A DNA stretch of 64,000 nt, taken from positions 1,787,500 to 1,851,499 of the forward strand of contig KN834749.1 of NCBI GenBank assembly GCA_000827265.1, given 5' to 3'. The position numbers and the translations under genes were made by a program. Below the pieces are notes generated by a model. The model was not told the DNA's origin. It searched no databases and was given only the letters and a program-made list of their open reading frames with translations. Of this stretch, positions 11,457 through 22,140 are shown piece by piece (the stretch's first letter is position 1; each line of letters starts with the position of its first letter). This DNA comes from Collybiopsis luxurians FD-317 M1. Lineage: Eukaryota; Basidiomycota; Agaricomycetes; Agaricales; Omphalotaceae.

Positions 11457-12758
11457 TTAGAAGATCTCATCTTCATCCCATGGTCCTAATTCCAGCACAA
11501 ACTTGTGTGCAGCTGCTATTCCAATCCATTTCGACTCTACTCCTCGCGTCATTACCTCAGCCCGAAAATGAATACATACTTTCTCAAAGGCAGGCTTCCT
11601 CATAATCACAAGCTCTTCAACTGATTCACATAAACGATGTTCTTCCTGCAATCGAGGTATTGCATACCGTGCATTCGTTACTGCAAGTTTCAACACCATG
11701 AGAGACAAGGGTAAAGCATTTATAAAGTTGCTTTGCAGCTCATGAACGGACACAAAGGAAAGAGCAAGATAACGAAGTGATTTAAGATTAATCAAGCAAG
11801 TTGATAGGGTCGAGCTTGACAGGCGGCTACAACCAAGCAAGGAAATTTTGTTCAGTTTCGACGCTGATCCGAAAGCAAGCGACCCGAGGTGATGATCTCG
11901 AAGTTCAAACCGAGCGCCTGATTTATCCCCTTGCTTGTATTGGAATGTTTTGAGTGGAGATTGGCTAAAATACTCCTCCATATGTTGGTCCAAGTAGTGC
12001 CCTGTGACCCCATTTATTGAGAGGTCGGAGAGCCTGGGCAGTGTTGTGCCTTGCTGAAGTCCGCAATCCCCCGACAGACGAAGGGTTTGACAGAACTCGG
12101 ATGATATGACCTGGAAGATGCGAGTTGAGCTCTTGAAAGGACTCAGGTATAGCTCATAAGAGTCCAGATGCGGCGCTTCACCGTAAGGGAACAATGCCTT
12201 TTCAAATTGCAAGGTAAACCTTGCTCCCAGGACTGAGAAGAACGCAATTAGCCATGGGCCGAATCAAAGTATGAAGCAGAAGCTTACTAAAGTCCTTGAT
12301 AGGACGGCTACGATTACATTCAAAAACGCGTAACTTGCGCAGAGATGCGAGTTTGGATAAGACACCAAAGAGTTCAGACACTGGCACCGCAACCGTCTGC
12401 AGGAATCATTCAGGCTTTGAAAGGTTTGACAAGTCAGCTGACTTACGTGGCCTGGAGCATGTACCAGCCTTGGATCACTAGCAACGTCTACAGCTGTGAT
12501 TCTCAAGGCCTGCTCCTCGCTTATATTTCTTCTGAAAGCGGAAATTTGGGCCTCGTGGCTCAGACTGACATAGGAACGGAAGCCTGCCAAATGTTCGGCC
12601 TCGGAAGAAATCTGTCTGCAGACGTGGAGCACAGCAAAATGTTGGTTTATGGGCTGCCGATTGTTAGGTATATCGTGCTTCAACTCTGAAAGAAATAGTT
12701 TGTAGATGATCTCGCGTAATTCGAGAGGTAAAGAAAGAAACGGAAACGAAGTCGACAT
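11457..12758 (-). CDS. F-box-like protein with irregular leucine-rich C-terminus
   Basis: The N-terminus (FPFLSLPLELREIIYKLFLS) is an F-box-like helix pair of the kind that recruits target proteins to SCF ubiquitin ligases or, in many fungi, simply marks a large divergent family. HVCRQISSEAEH follows, as is common in fungal F-box-like proteins. The rest has loosely repeated Leu-rich strands (LPRLSDLSING, LNKISLLGCSRLSSSTLSTC, LKSLRYLALSFVSVH), suggesting a degenerate leucine-rich repeat sheet. Three exons are supported: an intron follows APGH (GTAAGT...GCAG) and another follows KDF (GTAAGC...TCAG), rejoining at LGARFTLQFEKALFP. The stop is at 11457-11459. A substrate cannot be named, and such genes turn over quickly in mushrooms. 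Confidence 0.68.
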
Positions 12759-13196
12759 GTACTCGGAAAAAGCTAATATGTTGTCACGAGACCTCCAGAA
12801 AACGTTGTTCTTGCGAGGCGGCTTATTGCTTCGAATTTTTATTATACGTATGCAAGCGTGCAACGGTTTTGATACAACATTAAGACCCAACAATGACAAT
12901 TGAAACTCGTCCTGCTTCTTGTTCCCGTTCGAGCCTTTATAAAGGGCCCCGGGATCGATGAACATCTACCTTTGATTTTGTATACCATTCTTGCCGTAAA
13001 CTACTGGACCAGGCTCAGCTCGCATCATTGCTATTGGCTCCCAGAGGGATTTCCGCAAGAGAAACTTTGTATCCTCTCGTGTAAGGGCACCTGTTCCCAT
13101 CTCAATTCTAGAATTGGAATCTTGTCCTAGGCTTCTATTCCCGTATTTTATCAGGGGTCTCAAGCACAGGTAGCATCTATACATTCGACACTCAGT
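12759..13196. other. Divergent intergenic region, F-box-like gene / small-protein copy B
   Basis: This 438-bp region separates the start codons of two divergent genes. Open frames across it on both strands have no family resemblance. I see no clear regulatory motif. Confidence 0.45.
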
Positions 13197-13680
13197 ATGC
13201 CAGCTCTTTTGCGCGCAGACCGTGAAGTCCTCCTCGAATTCAACAATGACACACTGAGGCCCGTGTCGATACAACTTTCCGAAGATTATGGTCGCAATGC
13301 GGATGCCATAGTCTTGCTACTTCCCGGAGAGTCTGTGCCTCTGATAATCATTCCCGGCTCTATCTACCATTATGCAGTCAAAATCAACTCGGGCTCCGTC
13401 TACAAGGTGGCTGATGTGAGGTGAGAATTGTCTTTGCTCCCTAACCCAAGCCAGTTTGAATCTATGAAACTCACGACCTCCTTTCTATAGCGCTCGGTCA
13501 TGGAGGGATATGCGTTGCGATGTCTCTCATCTCTTCTCAAGTGGGAGCACATCGCGATATAACAATTCTTTTGCCCCACTGGATGGTGTAGTTGTGAATC
13601 GCTTGTGGCACGACTACCGAATCTGCTGCTTTTGGGTTTCGCCCACGGTGGCAGGGCGGGAGGAAGATCAGGAGTCATAA
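13197..13680 (+). CDS. Small unnamed protein, copy B of a two-member family
   Basis: Two exons (13197-13420 and 13491-13680) with a 70-nt GTGAGA...TATAG intron give about 137 residues. The first exon reads MPALLRADREVLLEFNNDTL and later IVLLLPGESVPLIIIPGSIY; the second begins ARSWRDMRCDVSHLFSS. It aligns with the minus-strand gene at 8524-8903 over most of that protein, including an intron of the same phase (2) just before the Ser-Trp-basic-Asp motif. The C-terminal 40 or so residues have no counterpart in copy A, which stops earlier. There is no signal peptide and no transmembrane helix. I recall similar short proteins in other mushrooms without assigned roles, but cannot name a family. Confidence 0.68.
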
Positions 13681-14958
13681 CAGTGCTAGCAGGCTTGGTT
13701 TGTCTTTCCCCTCGACTAGATGTCATAGTGTGATAATTTCCAGAGGCGTAGGGGGGCAAATAACTATCGATGGCAACATCTTCTGCAGACCACGCATTTG
13801 TGGCGAGGCTTTAGTATGACTGGCCACGAGGATATCGGACTCGAATTTATTTATCTATTACTCAGGACTTTCCAATGCGTACTTATTTTCTATCTTTAAT
13901 CTTTATCGGTCACAAAATCGTTTAGGCTTGAATCTTGATCCCGCCGAGAGCATGGCTTTGCGAGCACAACCCGATTGTGCTGCCAGGCTGCCTCGTTGCT
14001 ACAGCGTGTTTTCGCAGAGATCTGAACCTGAAGCAGTTCCTTACTCACGATGAGTCCTTCACTTGACCGACCCAAAACGGTCCGCTTGAGGGCAACTGCT
14101 CGCATTTTCATTCTCTACATATACTTGGAGAATAACCTTCCTTCGAGGTTCCTTAACTTTGTTTCATCGTTTTGTTAGTTGATTGGAGTTCAGGCAAGTT
14201 GTATTCGCCGTAGCGGTTCGATTCAAGACAAGGACAGATGGTAGAACTGCTTACTCGTTTCTGTGGGTCTCGAACTGCGAGCCTCATCGCTGAAGAGGTT
14301 TTTTGCTCAGTGGGAAGTTACTAGATTCGTTTCGTGACTTTCGTCCTGGATAGTCTTGGAAGACTTCGATCTCTCTCTGATACGTCCCATTCTGGGGCCA
14401 CCAGATTACGTTCTATGTTGCTAGCAGTGGAGAGCCTTGACGATGTCCAAGGTCGGTGCTCCTCAAAATTTCACTCTAGCCTGCACTCTCATTTTGATAT
14501 CGCATCCGTTGTTCCAGACCTTAACGCCTATGCTCCCAGCTAGCGCGTGGTTAGATAATGCACCTGCAAAGGGCTTCCGGCATTGTCTGTGTGACTGCTT
14601 GCGGTTACGATGCATCACAAAACACGTACATGGACTCTGCGCGATGCAGTCTTTGCTTATGAGTTCGACTTCATTGGCCTTCGCGGGCCGACGAGAGCAC
14701 AGATTGCCTGGCGTGATTGGACGCCTTCTCAATTTAATATCGCGGCCTATACTCAACCTCGGCGGGGATCGCATTGTTTACAGGATACCGCATCTTTGAT
14801 ATCTTTGGACTGTTGGCAGTTGTTACACACGTGCAGCGATTGAAAAGAGAAGATTTGTAGAGGTCACCTTGCATACGATCGCCGAATTCGTATAAAAGCC
14901 CCCCACCCTTCATCTATATAAACCCTGCCTGTAGCTCGGGAATCTTGATCAGCACAAG
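13681..14958. other. Largest gene-free stretch, about 1.3 kb
   Basis: Several open frames occur (minus 13896-14111; both strands 14437-14799), but none has a recognisable domain, codon pattern or splice structure that I trust. The stretch near 14200-14300 contains B-box-like words (GGTTCGATTC on plus; GTTCGAGAC on minus), but no tRNA cloverleaf can be folded around them. The right end is the promoter of the AIM6-like gene, with two TATA boxes. Confidence 0.4.
14891..14922 (+). promoter_or_regulatory. Two TATA boxes upstream of the AIM6-like gene
   Basis: TATAAAA (14891-14897) and TATATAAA (14915-14922) precede the start codon at 14959 by 62 and 37 bp. This is a strong core promoter by fungal standards and suggests inducible expression. 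Confidence 0.55.
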
Positions 14959-16107
14959 ATGCTTTCTGCAGCAGTTATCGCTATCATTTGCGTAGTGGCA
15001 CAGGGGTTCGGGGCGCTCGGCAAGCCGGGGGTATTCGATCAGATAGCCATGCTAGAAGAAAGTAATTCTAGTTTGCTACAATATCCAACCCAGTTTACCC
15101 AAAATATCGTGCCCAAACAAATTCATTCTCATAATGATTGTAAGTATAATTACATCAATTTTGACTTCCCAGATACTCATCCTGGAAGCCAGATTGGCGC
15201 GACGTGCCGTTACTCACCGCTTTGAGTCTCGGTGTAGCGAGTGTAGAGGCGGACGTATGGTTTATCAACGGAACACTCCACGTAAGAAAGACCCATAGAC
15301 CTTTTCAGCTCATGTCACTAAAGGATAGATTTTAGGTCGGCCACGAACTTGGGGCGTTGACTCCAAGTCGTACTTTCGACTCGCTTTACATACAGCCTCT
15401 CCTCGCGATTCTGGCTCGTCAAAATCCTGTCGACGCGTTCACCGCTAACCAAACTGCACCTAAGTACTGAGGGCACACTTTTAAATTTACCATTCAGTCC
15501 TAATTTATTTTTCGTCCCAGTGGCGTGTTTGACATGTCTGGTACAACCCCCCTACAACTGCTGATAGATATGAAGACGGACGGTGATAGGTAAGGGAATA
15601 ATGTTACTCTCTCGCATCCGGCTGTACTCAAAGCCGGCCAGCACGTTGCCTCCAGTTTTGAAGGCCCTCGAGCCGTTACGACAGCTCAAATACCTGACAA
15701 CTTTTGAGAATGGCGAGCTAAGTGTGTCTGCAATCACCGCTGTTGGTACGGGAAATACGCCGTTGGATGGCATCAAGGCTTTGTCACCGCGAGACGTCTT
15801 TTTCGATGCACCGCTCACTGGACTTGATGATGATCCAAACACAGTCTATAATGTCAGTCTATCGCCCATTGCAAGTACGGACTACGAGGTTGCGATAGGG
15901 TGGTCAGGTATAGGCAACATTAGCGAAGCTCAGCTGGCAAACATGACACAGTTCATCAGCAGTGCGCACAGTCACGGTATTAAAGCAAGATTTTGGGATA
16001 CGCCGGGATGGCCCATTCAAGCTCGACACGCAGTTTGGGAGCAACTGTTGAATTCTGGGGCAGACTGGTTGAATGCCGACGATTTGGAAGCTGCTAGCAA
16101 ATTTTAA
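14959..16107 (+). CDS. AIM6-like PLC-type phosphodiesterase
   Basis: The protein resembles yeast Aim6 (altered inheritance of mitochondria 6) and belongs to the PLC-like phosphodiesterase superfamily (TIM barrel). A signal peptide-like start (MLSAAVIAIICVVAQGFGAL) is followed by IHSHNDY, ALSLGVASVEADVWF, VGHELGALTPSRTFDSLYI, and later LLIDMKTDGD. These give the two catalytic histidines and the acidic metal ligands of the fold. The C-terminal part has GIKARFWDTPGWPIQARHAV and GADWLNADDLEAA, the expected end. The first intron ends at an AG that restores HNDYWRDVPLL; nearer AGs give the wrong frame or introns of 33 nt. The substrate is unknown; the family includes glycerophosphodiester- and phosphoinositide-cleaving enzymes. 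Confidence 0.83.
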
Positions 16108-16389
16108 AATTGAATTAATGAAGGATACTATGTTTATGATTGCGATTTGATTCTCCGTCCAAATATATAATTGGCAGTTAGAATCGGACCTCTTGGTTGC
16201 GACCGTATTCCGAGCTTGCCTTGAGACAGATCAAGAGCGCTGCGAGTCTCCCCAAGTGCTGCTTCACCGGCGCGTATTGGAAATTCACCAGCGACAGTTT
16301 TCCTCTTCTCCCTGTCATGAAGAGTTTTCATGGCTATCGGAGTGGCTAGCAAATGATCCTGTAGACGATGTTATTAAAGAGAAGAGCAT

Positions 16390-17125
16390 TTAATACAAGA
16401 TACACACAATATGGTTGCTGACATTCCGACTCAGTTTCGATACAGCGTCCTCATTTCGGAAACGTAACATTTTTTGTAAATTCCATCGAGTCTTTGGTCG
16501 TAAAAGCCCCTGCTGGCCAAATTCGACCTTCTTCTCGGCCTCAATGATTTCTTGAGTTCCAGCAACACCAGTTTTAATAATGTTGAGGGGTTTTTCCGTC
16601 CGTAACTTGTCCTGTAAAACTTCGCGTCCAACGGCACGGGCAGTAATTTCCCATCGCAGATCTTTGGGATTGTCGACAAGTTCTAGAATGGCGGCGGGAG
16701 CATTATCTCCTGGACGATTTCCAAACTTGTGTATTCGGGTATAACCACCTGGTCGTTCAGCGTAACGACTGGCAAAAGTTCCAAATAGTTTGGGCAGGAC
16801 TTGGGGTTTCAGTAGGAATGCAGATGCTCTGGCTTGGGCTGCGCGATCGCCTTTCTTGCCCAATGTGATTATCTGTCCGTGCTCAGTATGGTAGACTATG
16901 CAGACTTGTGCATTATATGTACCTTTTCAGCCAGTCTGGCAGTTTCTCTCGCCTTCGGAAGAGTGGTTTTAATCTGTTCATGTTCGAAAAGGGAAGTGAC
17001 CAAGTTGCTGGAGAGATATTCATATACAAGACAAAGAAAGAGGAGAACGTGAGTACAGACCGTAGCATCAGCATTCTATGTGATGTAGGCCTCGAGAGTT
17101 TTCTGAAAGCCACGCCATGCTTCAT
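16390..17125 (-). CDS. Mitochondrial large-subunit ribosomal protein bL17m
   Basis: This is the mitochondrial homologue of bacterial L17 (yeast Mrpl8). The first exon, MKHGVAFRKLSRPTSHRMLM, is the invariant bL17 N-terminus. Later exons give NLVTSLFEHEQIKTTLPKAR and GKKGDRAAQARASAFLLKP, then FASRYAERPGGYTRIHKFGN and DNAPAAILELVDNP, all typical L17 blocks. As in many fungi, the protein runs on past the L17 core with a C-terminal extension of about 80 residues (ending near SNHIVCILY), probably binding fungal-specific rRNA expansions. It is divergent from the acyl carrier protein gene, with 276 bp between start codons. Identity is firm; the small first introns were placed by family alignment. Confidence 0.93.
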
Positions 17126-17401
17126 GGTGGTCGGAAGTAGAGGCGGTTACGAGCGCCTAAAAATCTAAATGTTAAATTGAGCAAACTAGGTCGAATTTCC
17201 TTGATAAAAGATAACTTTTGGGGGTTGTTGGAGATTTGAACTGAAGCTAGCTGTATTGCAGTTGAGCTCTGGCAGTATCTGCGATAATTGTTGAGTACAT
17301 AGCAACTCGAAACCGGCCGAACCTGATGCGTGGGAATTTTCTTAAGGATTTGAATAGTCGCAGACGTTGTCAAACTTTTTCCGACCTCTCTTGCTTCAAC
17401 C
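17126..17401. promoter_or_regulatory. Divergent promoter bL17m / mitochondrial ACP
   Basis: These 276 bp lie between the start codons of two mitochondrial protein genes transcribed outward. No TATA box is obvious, which fits constitutive expression. Shared control is plausible but not shown by the sequence. Confidence 0.5.
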
Positions 17402-17981
17402 ATGTCTCTGCTCCGTATTGCTGCTAGATCATCAATTCTTCCCCGTATGGCTGTTGGTGCCTCTCGCAGGACAACACAGCAGCTTCCTTTTCGGTCTTTC
17501 TCTGCTGCTGCCGGCCTTTCTAAGTCTGACATCGAGTTGCGTGTTCTGGACGTGTTGAAGGGCTTTGAGAAGGTGGATCAGGCAAAGGCACGCTTTCTGT
17601 TCTATCTATGTCATTCAGTCCCTCACGAGACCTCTCTCCAGCTTACTTCCACAGCTTCCTTTGAAAAAGACCTCGGTTTGGACAGCTTGGATGCTGTTGA
17701 GGTTGTAATGGCGGTAGAAGAAGTATTCATCGACTCTCTTTTAATTGTTGACCATTTCTGACGTGCTACTTGCTAGGAATTCGCGATCGAGATACCGGAT
17801 GCTGAGGCAGACGAAATCCAAACAGTGCAGCAAGGTTCGTATGCCAAGTGGTCATCTGTGTCAATTTTTGACTAAATTTCTATGACGTTCAGCCATCGAC
17901 TATGTTGCCAAAACTCCCGAAGGTAGGCTCAGGTGTCTTTTGTGTCTCTTCCATGTACTTACATCTGTTAAAGCTCATTAG
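17402..17981 (+). CDS. ACP1: Mitochondrial acyl carrier protein
   Basis: Mitochondrial ACP carries fatty acyl chains for mitochondrial FAS II and lipoate synthesis, and binds LYR proteins of complex I, iron-sulfur and mitoribosome assembly. An Arg/Ser-rich presequence (SLLRIAARSSILPRMAVGAS) precedes the ACP fold, with KDLGLDSLDAVEVVMAVEE; the serine in DSL takes 4'-phosphopantetheine. Then come EFAIEIPDAEADEIQTVQQ and IDYVAKTPEAH. Five exons give about 120 residues. Intron 1 (17588-17641) is GC-AG (AAG|GCACGC), exactly 54 nt and open in frame; the family sequence (DQAK then LTSTASFEKD) shows it should be removed. The final exon codes only the end of A, H and the stop at 17979-17981. Confidence 0.93.
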
Positions 17982-18272
17982 ACTAGTATCCAATTTCGGG
18001 ATTACCCGCAATGTATTCCTACATTCCACCAATCCTGTTCCTTCTTCTAAGCTGCGGGTGTAGTCCCGGCCCGGACAATTTGAGAAGGGTTCAGACGCGC
18101 CCTTGTCATGCTGATCACTACCTGAGAGATATGCGTTGGATAAAAAATGGACCATTCCGAGTTTCGGTGATCGAATTGTAGCGTTCATTGCATCTCACCG
18201 ATATGTCATGGTTTATAGAGCCCTGTGCCGCAGATAATGTCATTTTTTCTTTGATTCCTACAACTCGCTTGA
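17982..18272. other. Intergenic, ACP 3' region and SMP-30-like promoter
   Basis: These 291 bp hold the 3' UTR of the ACP gene and the promoter of the next plus-strand gene. I see no other feature. Confidence 0.4.
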
Positions 18273-19599
18273 ATGTCTTTCATCAACGAGGCAAAGATCG
18301 TCGTCGACAAGCCTCTCTTCCACTCGGGCTGTACACTCGGAGAAGGTTATTTGAGAGTTTACGGATACGAACTTTCTTAACGCCGTCGTCATCTTATAGG
18401 CCCTTTGTATGATCCGGTCACTGCAACTCTACACTTTGTCGACATTGCTGAAAAAAAGGTGTCGTTTCGCAATATTCTGTCCTCCGGTCTTCTTGAAACA
18501 TTCATTAGATTCACCATTTTAACACCGTTGATTTTACCATTACCACCGAGCAATACGATGTTCCTATAACAAGCCTAGTTTTGCGACAAAATGCCTCAGG
18601 AGTAAGTAATGACTAGGCTCGCACATGGAGTTCTTTGTGAATCATTTTGCTGTAGTTAGCCTGCACGACGGCGAAGGGGTTTGCGCTACTCAATTCCGAT
18701 GGCTCTCTCGAGTATCTCGTCCAACCATTACGCGACGAACACGTCCCTTTCACTAGATTCAACGATGGTGCTTGCGATGCCAAAGGTCGATATCTTGCCG
18801 GTACTGTATACTCCCCGGAACACGGAATACCGGGAAAACTGTATCAATATGACCCCTCTCATGGAACATGCAAGATTGTTGATGAAGGACCTTTTACGGT
18901 ACGTAGGCATATGGTGCTCGATGCAGCTTTCCTTGATGAGATATATTATTGTCCAGGACTCCAATGGGCTGGGTTGGAGCCCGGACGGGAAGGTCTTGTG
19001 AGTGCCTAGTTGCTTTCCGCTCTCGGTCTTCTCATGACGGCTCCGACCAGCTATTTCACGGACTCTATAAGGAACCATATTTACGTGTACGACTACGATG
19101 TCGATCAAGGTACTCTGAGCAACAGACGCATGCTTATTGACGCCAAGCAGCTTGGCTATGGAGGCTTCTGCGACGGCCTATGCGTTGATACCGACGGTGG
19201 AATCTGGAGCGCAAGGTCGGTGCATTTTCGGTTTTGATTCATACTTTACTGAGTCACATAGGTGGGGAGACTCCCGGATCTGTCGATTCACAAGCTCTGG
19301 AGTTGTGGATCTCGAAATTGTGTTCCCTACTGTACTGAACGTTACCTCATGCTGTTTTGGCGGTAAGAAAATCGACCGGTCTTTTCCGAGAGACTTATAT
19401 ATGCTCATCGACATCCAATGAACTTAAAGGACCTGACAACGATAAGCTCTACGTCACTTCATCCCATTGTGGCGCTATGGGTGGTGATAGCAGTCTCCAG
19501 CAAAAGTATCCTGATTCGGGACATATATTCGTAGTTGATTTATCAGGAAGGTTCAAAGGACGTGAACGGTACCCCTTTGCAGAAGTTAAGCTCGAATGA
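18273..19599 (+). CDS. SMP-30/gluconolactonase family protein
   Basis: This is a six-bladed beta-propeller of the SMP-30/gluconolactonase/LRE family, whose members hydrolyse lactones in a calcium- or zinc-dependent way. The start MSFINEAKIVVDKPLFHSGC runs into TLGEGPLYDPVTATLHFVDI, the first blade with its metal-ligand Glu (LGEGP). Further landmarks are RFNDGACDAKGRYLAGTVYS, TDSNGLGWSPDGKVLYFTDS (the conserved NGL.WSPD and TDS motifs), RNHIYVYDYDVDQG, and GFCDGLCVDTDGGIWSARWG. There is no signal peptide, so it is probably cytosolic. At least seven short introns occur. The family call is strong; the substrate (an aldonolactone or another lactone) is unknown. Confidence 0.9.
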
Positions 19600-19956
19600 A
19601 GATGTTGAACTGTACTTAGGCGTATTTACATGGTACTGTACTTTGCGTAGTGATTCCCGGCGATATAACTTGGAACTTGCAACTACATGACAAGTCATAT
19701 CTAGTGATCGTGGGAGAACTATCTAGCTATAATCATGTGACTGTGTGACGAGATGAGGCTTTCCACTTTCGAATCGCGGCGGTTTACGACGACTCAAGAC
19801 TCAAGGTATGCCACCCATACATATTCTTGGCTTTGTACTGATTTCGACGCTACCGTTCTCTGCGGCTTCCTCTAGGTGAGACCCTACTTTTTCAGAATTT
19901 CGACTTGCATTTGGACTTGGAACTAATCTGGGAAAAATTATATTGCAGACAACGCC
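19600..19956. other. Intergenic region with the uL13 promoter and a 5' UTR intron
   Basis: The 3' UTR of the SMP-30-like gene is followed by the promoter of the ribosomal protein gene. A likely 5' UTR intron spans 19876-19948 (CTAG|GTGAG...ATTGCAG), with a branch-site-like ACTAAT near 19922. Such leader introns are common in fungal ribosomal protein genes. Confidence 0.55.
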
Positions 19957-20727
19957 ATGGCCACTTTCTCTTCTACGCCAATCGTTATTGATGGCAAGGG
20001 ACATCTTCTCGGTCGGCTGGCCTCGATCATCTCCAAACAAATTCTTTCCGGACAGAAAATTGTGGTAGTGAGATGTGAGGAGATCAACATTTCTGGCAGC
20101 TTTTTCCGAAACAAAGTTGGTTCAAGTAATAAGACCATTGACGCGTTTTCTGACTGTCTTGATTTCTAGCTCCGATACCACAACTTCTTGCACAAACGCC
20201 ATATTGTAAACCCTAAAAAGTCCGGACCCTTCCACCACCGCGCTCCTTCCAAGATTCTTTACCGTGCAATCCGTGGAATGACTCCCCACAAAACTGCCCG
20301 TGGTGCTGCCGCCCTTGAGCGTCTCAAGCTCTTTGAGGGTGTTCCTCCACCGTATGACCGCAAGAAACGTATGGTTGTCCCTGATGCACTTCGTGTTTTG
20401 AGGCTAAAGCCTGGCCGCAAATACTGCACCGTTAAAGTAGGCACCATTTCTAGCAATAAGACAATCTGCTTAATTTTACTTTTTTTTTTCTTTCTAGCGT
20501 CTATCTCACGAAGTTGGCTGGGGCTATAAGGATGTTGTTGATCGGCTTGAGGAGAAGAGGAAGATTAAGGCTCAGGCCTTCCACGAACGCAAGGTATGCT
20601 GATAATGGTAAATTCCAGGCATATGCCTTCTAAACTTTTACTTCAGATTGCAGCTATCAAATTGCGCCAAAAAGCTGTCGCTGACTCGACATCGTCTTTC
20701 CCCAAGTTGGCTGATCTTGGATATTAG
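19957..20727 (+). CDS. RPL16: 60S ribosomal protein uL13 (RPL13A / Rpl16)
   Basis: This is the cytosolic large-subunit protein uL13. The sequence follows the family end to end: [98 protein letters not shown], then [20 protein letters not shown] and a basic C-terminal helix. Four coding exons are joined by introns of about 50-60 nt. In animals the introns of this gene host C/D box snoRNAs; I looked for TGATGA and CTGA boxes in these introns and found none, and they are too short to host one. The start at 19957 gives the standard length of about 200 residues. Confidence 0.96.
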
Positions 20728-20963
20728 ACGGTGAAATATCATTATCATACCTGCTATGCATTCTACGGGGCCATGTAACTGATATGTCGACCTTACTATA
20801 CGCTATGACATGCATTTTTGAGTGAAAAATTGAAAATAAAAGTGTTGAGATATATACCGGTCTAGACGTAAGCGCGCGAATTGCCGAAAAGCCAAACACT
20901 TTTGATTCATCCCGGCCGTCGTACTCTCTTCCCTTCTCTTCCCTCCGTTCCCCTTCATCCTAC

Positions 20964-22140
20964 ATGTCCGACTCCTCCGCTCAAAAACGAGACTCAGGTA
21001 GGGGTCACCCGCTCATTTTTTCATCTTGATCATTGTCTGATATTTTTCTGCTTTTTTTTTTCTTTCTTTTTTTTTTTTTTTCACCGAAATTGCCAGCTTC
21101 ACCGCCGCAGTCTCGTTCCCCATCCCCGACTTCTTCTCCTCAGGACACTCTCACTCTAAGAGCGCTCGTGAGCACCAAAGATGCAGGCGTAATCATCGGA
21201 AAAGCTGGTAAAAACGTCGCTGAGCTTCGGGAACAAACCGGTGTCAAGGCCGGTGTCAGCAAGGTCATCCAAGGCGTTCATGAGCGAGTCCTCACCGTCA
21301 CTGGTCCTGTCCAAAGTGTGGCTAAAGTATGATGGTTCACTTTCGTTTTTCGACCTGTGTTCTTAACCGTCTTCGTTCGTATAGGCGTACACGTTAATCA
21401 TATCTCAACTCGTCGCTTCTAACCCTTCCTCTCCCGTGAACGCGTCTCCGTCCTCTTCTCATACTACTCTGCGTCTGCTCATCTCTCATAACTTGATGGG
21501 GACTATCATCGGCCGCAGTGGTCTGAAAATAAAAGCCATTCAGGATGGCTCTGGTGCCCGCATGATTGCATCAAAGGAAATGCTACCCCAGTCCACTGAG
21601 CGTATCGTTGATGTCCAGGGCTCTCCGGAGGCCATTGGTCATGCCATCGAAGAAATTGGCAAATGCCTTCTTGAAGATTGGGAGCGAGGAATGGGTACTG
21701 TTTTATATCATCCTGGTACTGCAGAAGAGAGAACTGGCGCCAGACGCTCTTCCAATGGTCTCACTTCTTCTTACAACGGCTCTCGTCGTGCCAACGGTGA
21801 TACCGCTCGTCGCGCCACGTCTCCCAGCTCGCAGCAGGCCTCCGTAGCAGCACAGCCCGCTGCCAACTTGCGTACACAGAATATCTCCATTCCTTCGGAT
21901 ATGGTCGGTTGTATCATCGGCCGCAGCGGGACAAAGATTACCGAGATTCGTCGCTTATCTGGCTCTAAAATCTCTATTGCCAAAGCCCCTCACGACGAAA
22001 CCGGCGAGAGAATGTTCACCATCGTGGGTACCCCCGAGGCCAATGAGAAAGCCCTGTTCTTGCTTTACAACCAGCTCGAGAGCGAAAAGGAGAGAAGGGT
22101 CGGGCGTGAAGCGCAACAGCAGCAAGAGTTGCAGGATTGA
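20964..22140 (+). CDS. Triple KH-domain RNA-binding protein (PCBP / Rnc1 type)
   Basis: Three KH domains are visible: GVIIGKAGKNVAELREQTGV, then MGTIIGRSGLKIKAIQDGSG, then VGCIIGRSGTKITEIRRLSG. Each keeps the (I/V)IG-x-x-G-x-x-(I/V) loop that grips single-stranded C/U-rich RNA. Domains 1 and 2 are close together, while domain 3 follows a Ser/Arg/Asn-rich linker, the layout of poly(C)-binding proteins and fission yeast Rnc1. The C-terminus is Gln-rich. The first exon is short (20964-20997) and the first intron (20998-21096) contains a very long T-rich tract, mostly T with a few C. The targets are probably mRNAs under stress or MAP-kinase control by analogy with Rnc1; that is inference. Confidence 0.92.

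Noticed and set aside
13896..14111. 71-codon open frame on minus
   Set aside because: No family resemblance, no splice or promoter support; chance open frames of this size are common here.
14150..14300. B-box-like words GGTTCGATTC (plus) and GTTCGAGAC (minus)
   Set aside because: No matching acceptor or T-stem pairing and no correctly spaced A-box or T-run terminator.
19876..19948. snoRNA in the uL13 leader intron
   Set aside because: No TGATGA or terminal CTGA pairing; it looks like a plain leader intron.
20040..20650. Possible C/D snoRNAs in uL13 introns, as in animals
   Set aside because: The introns are about 50-60 nt and lack C and D boxes.
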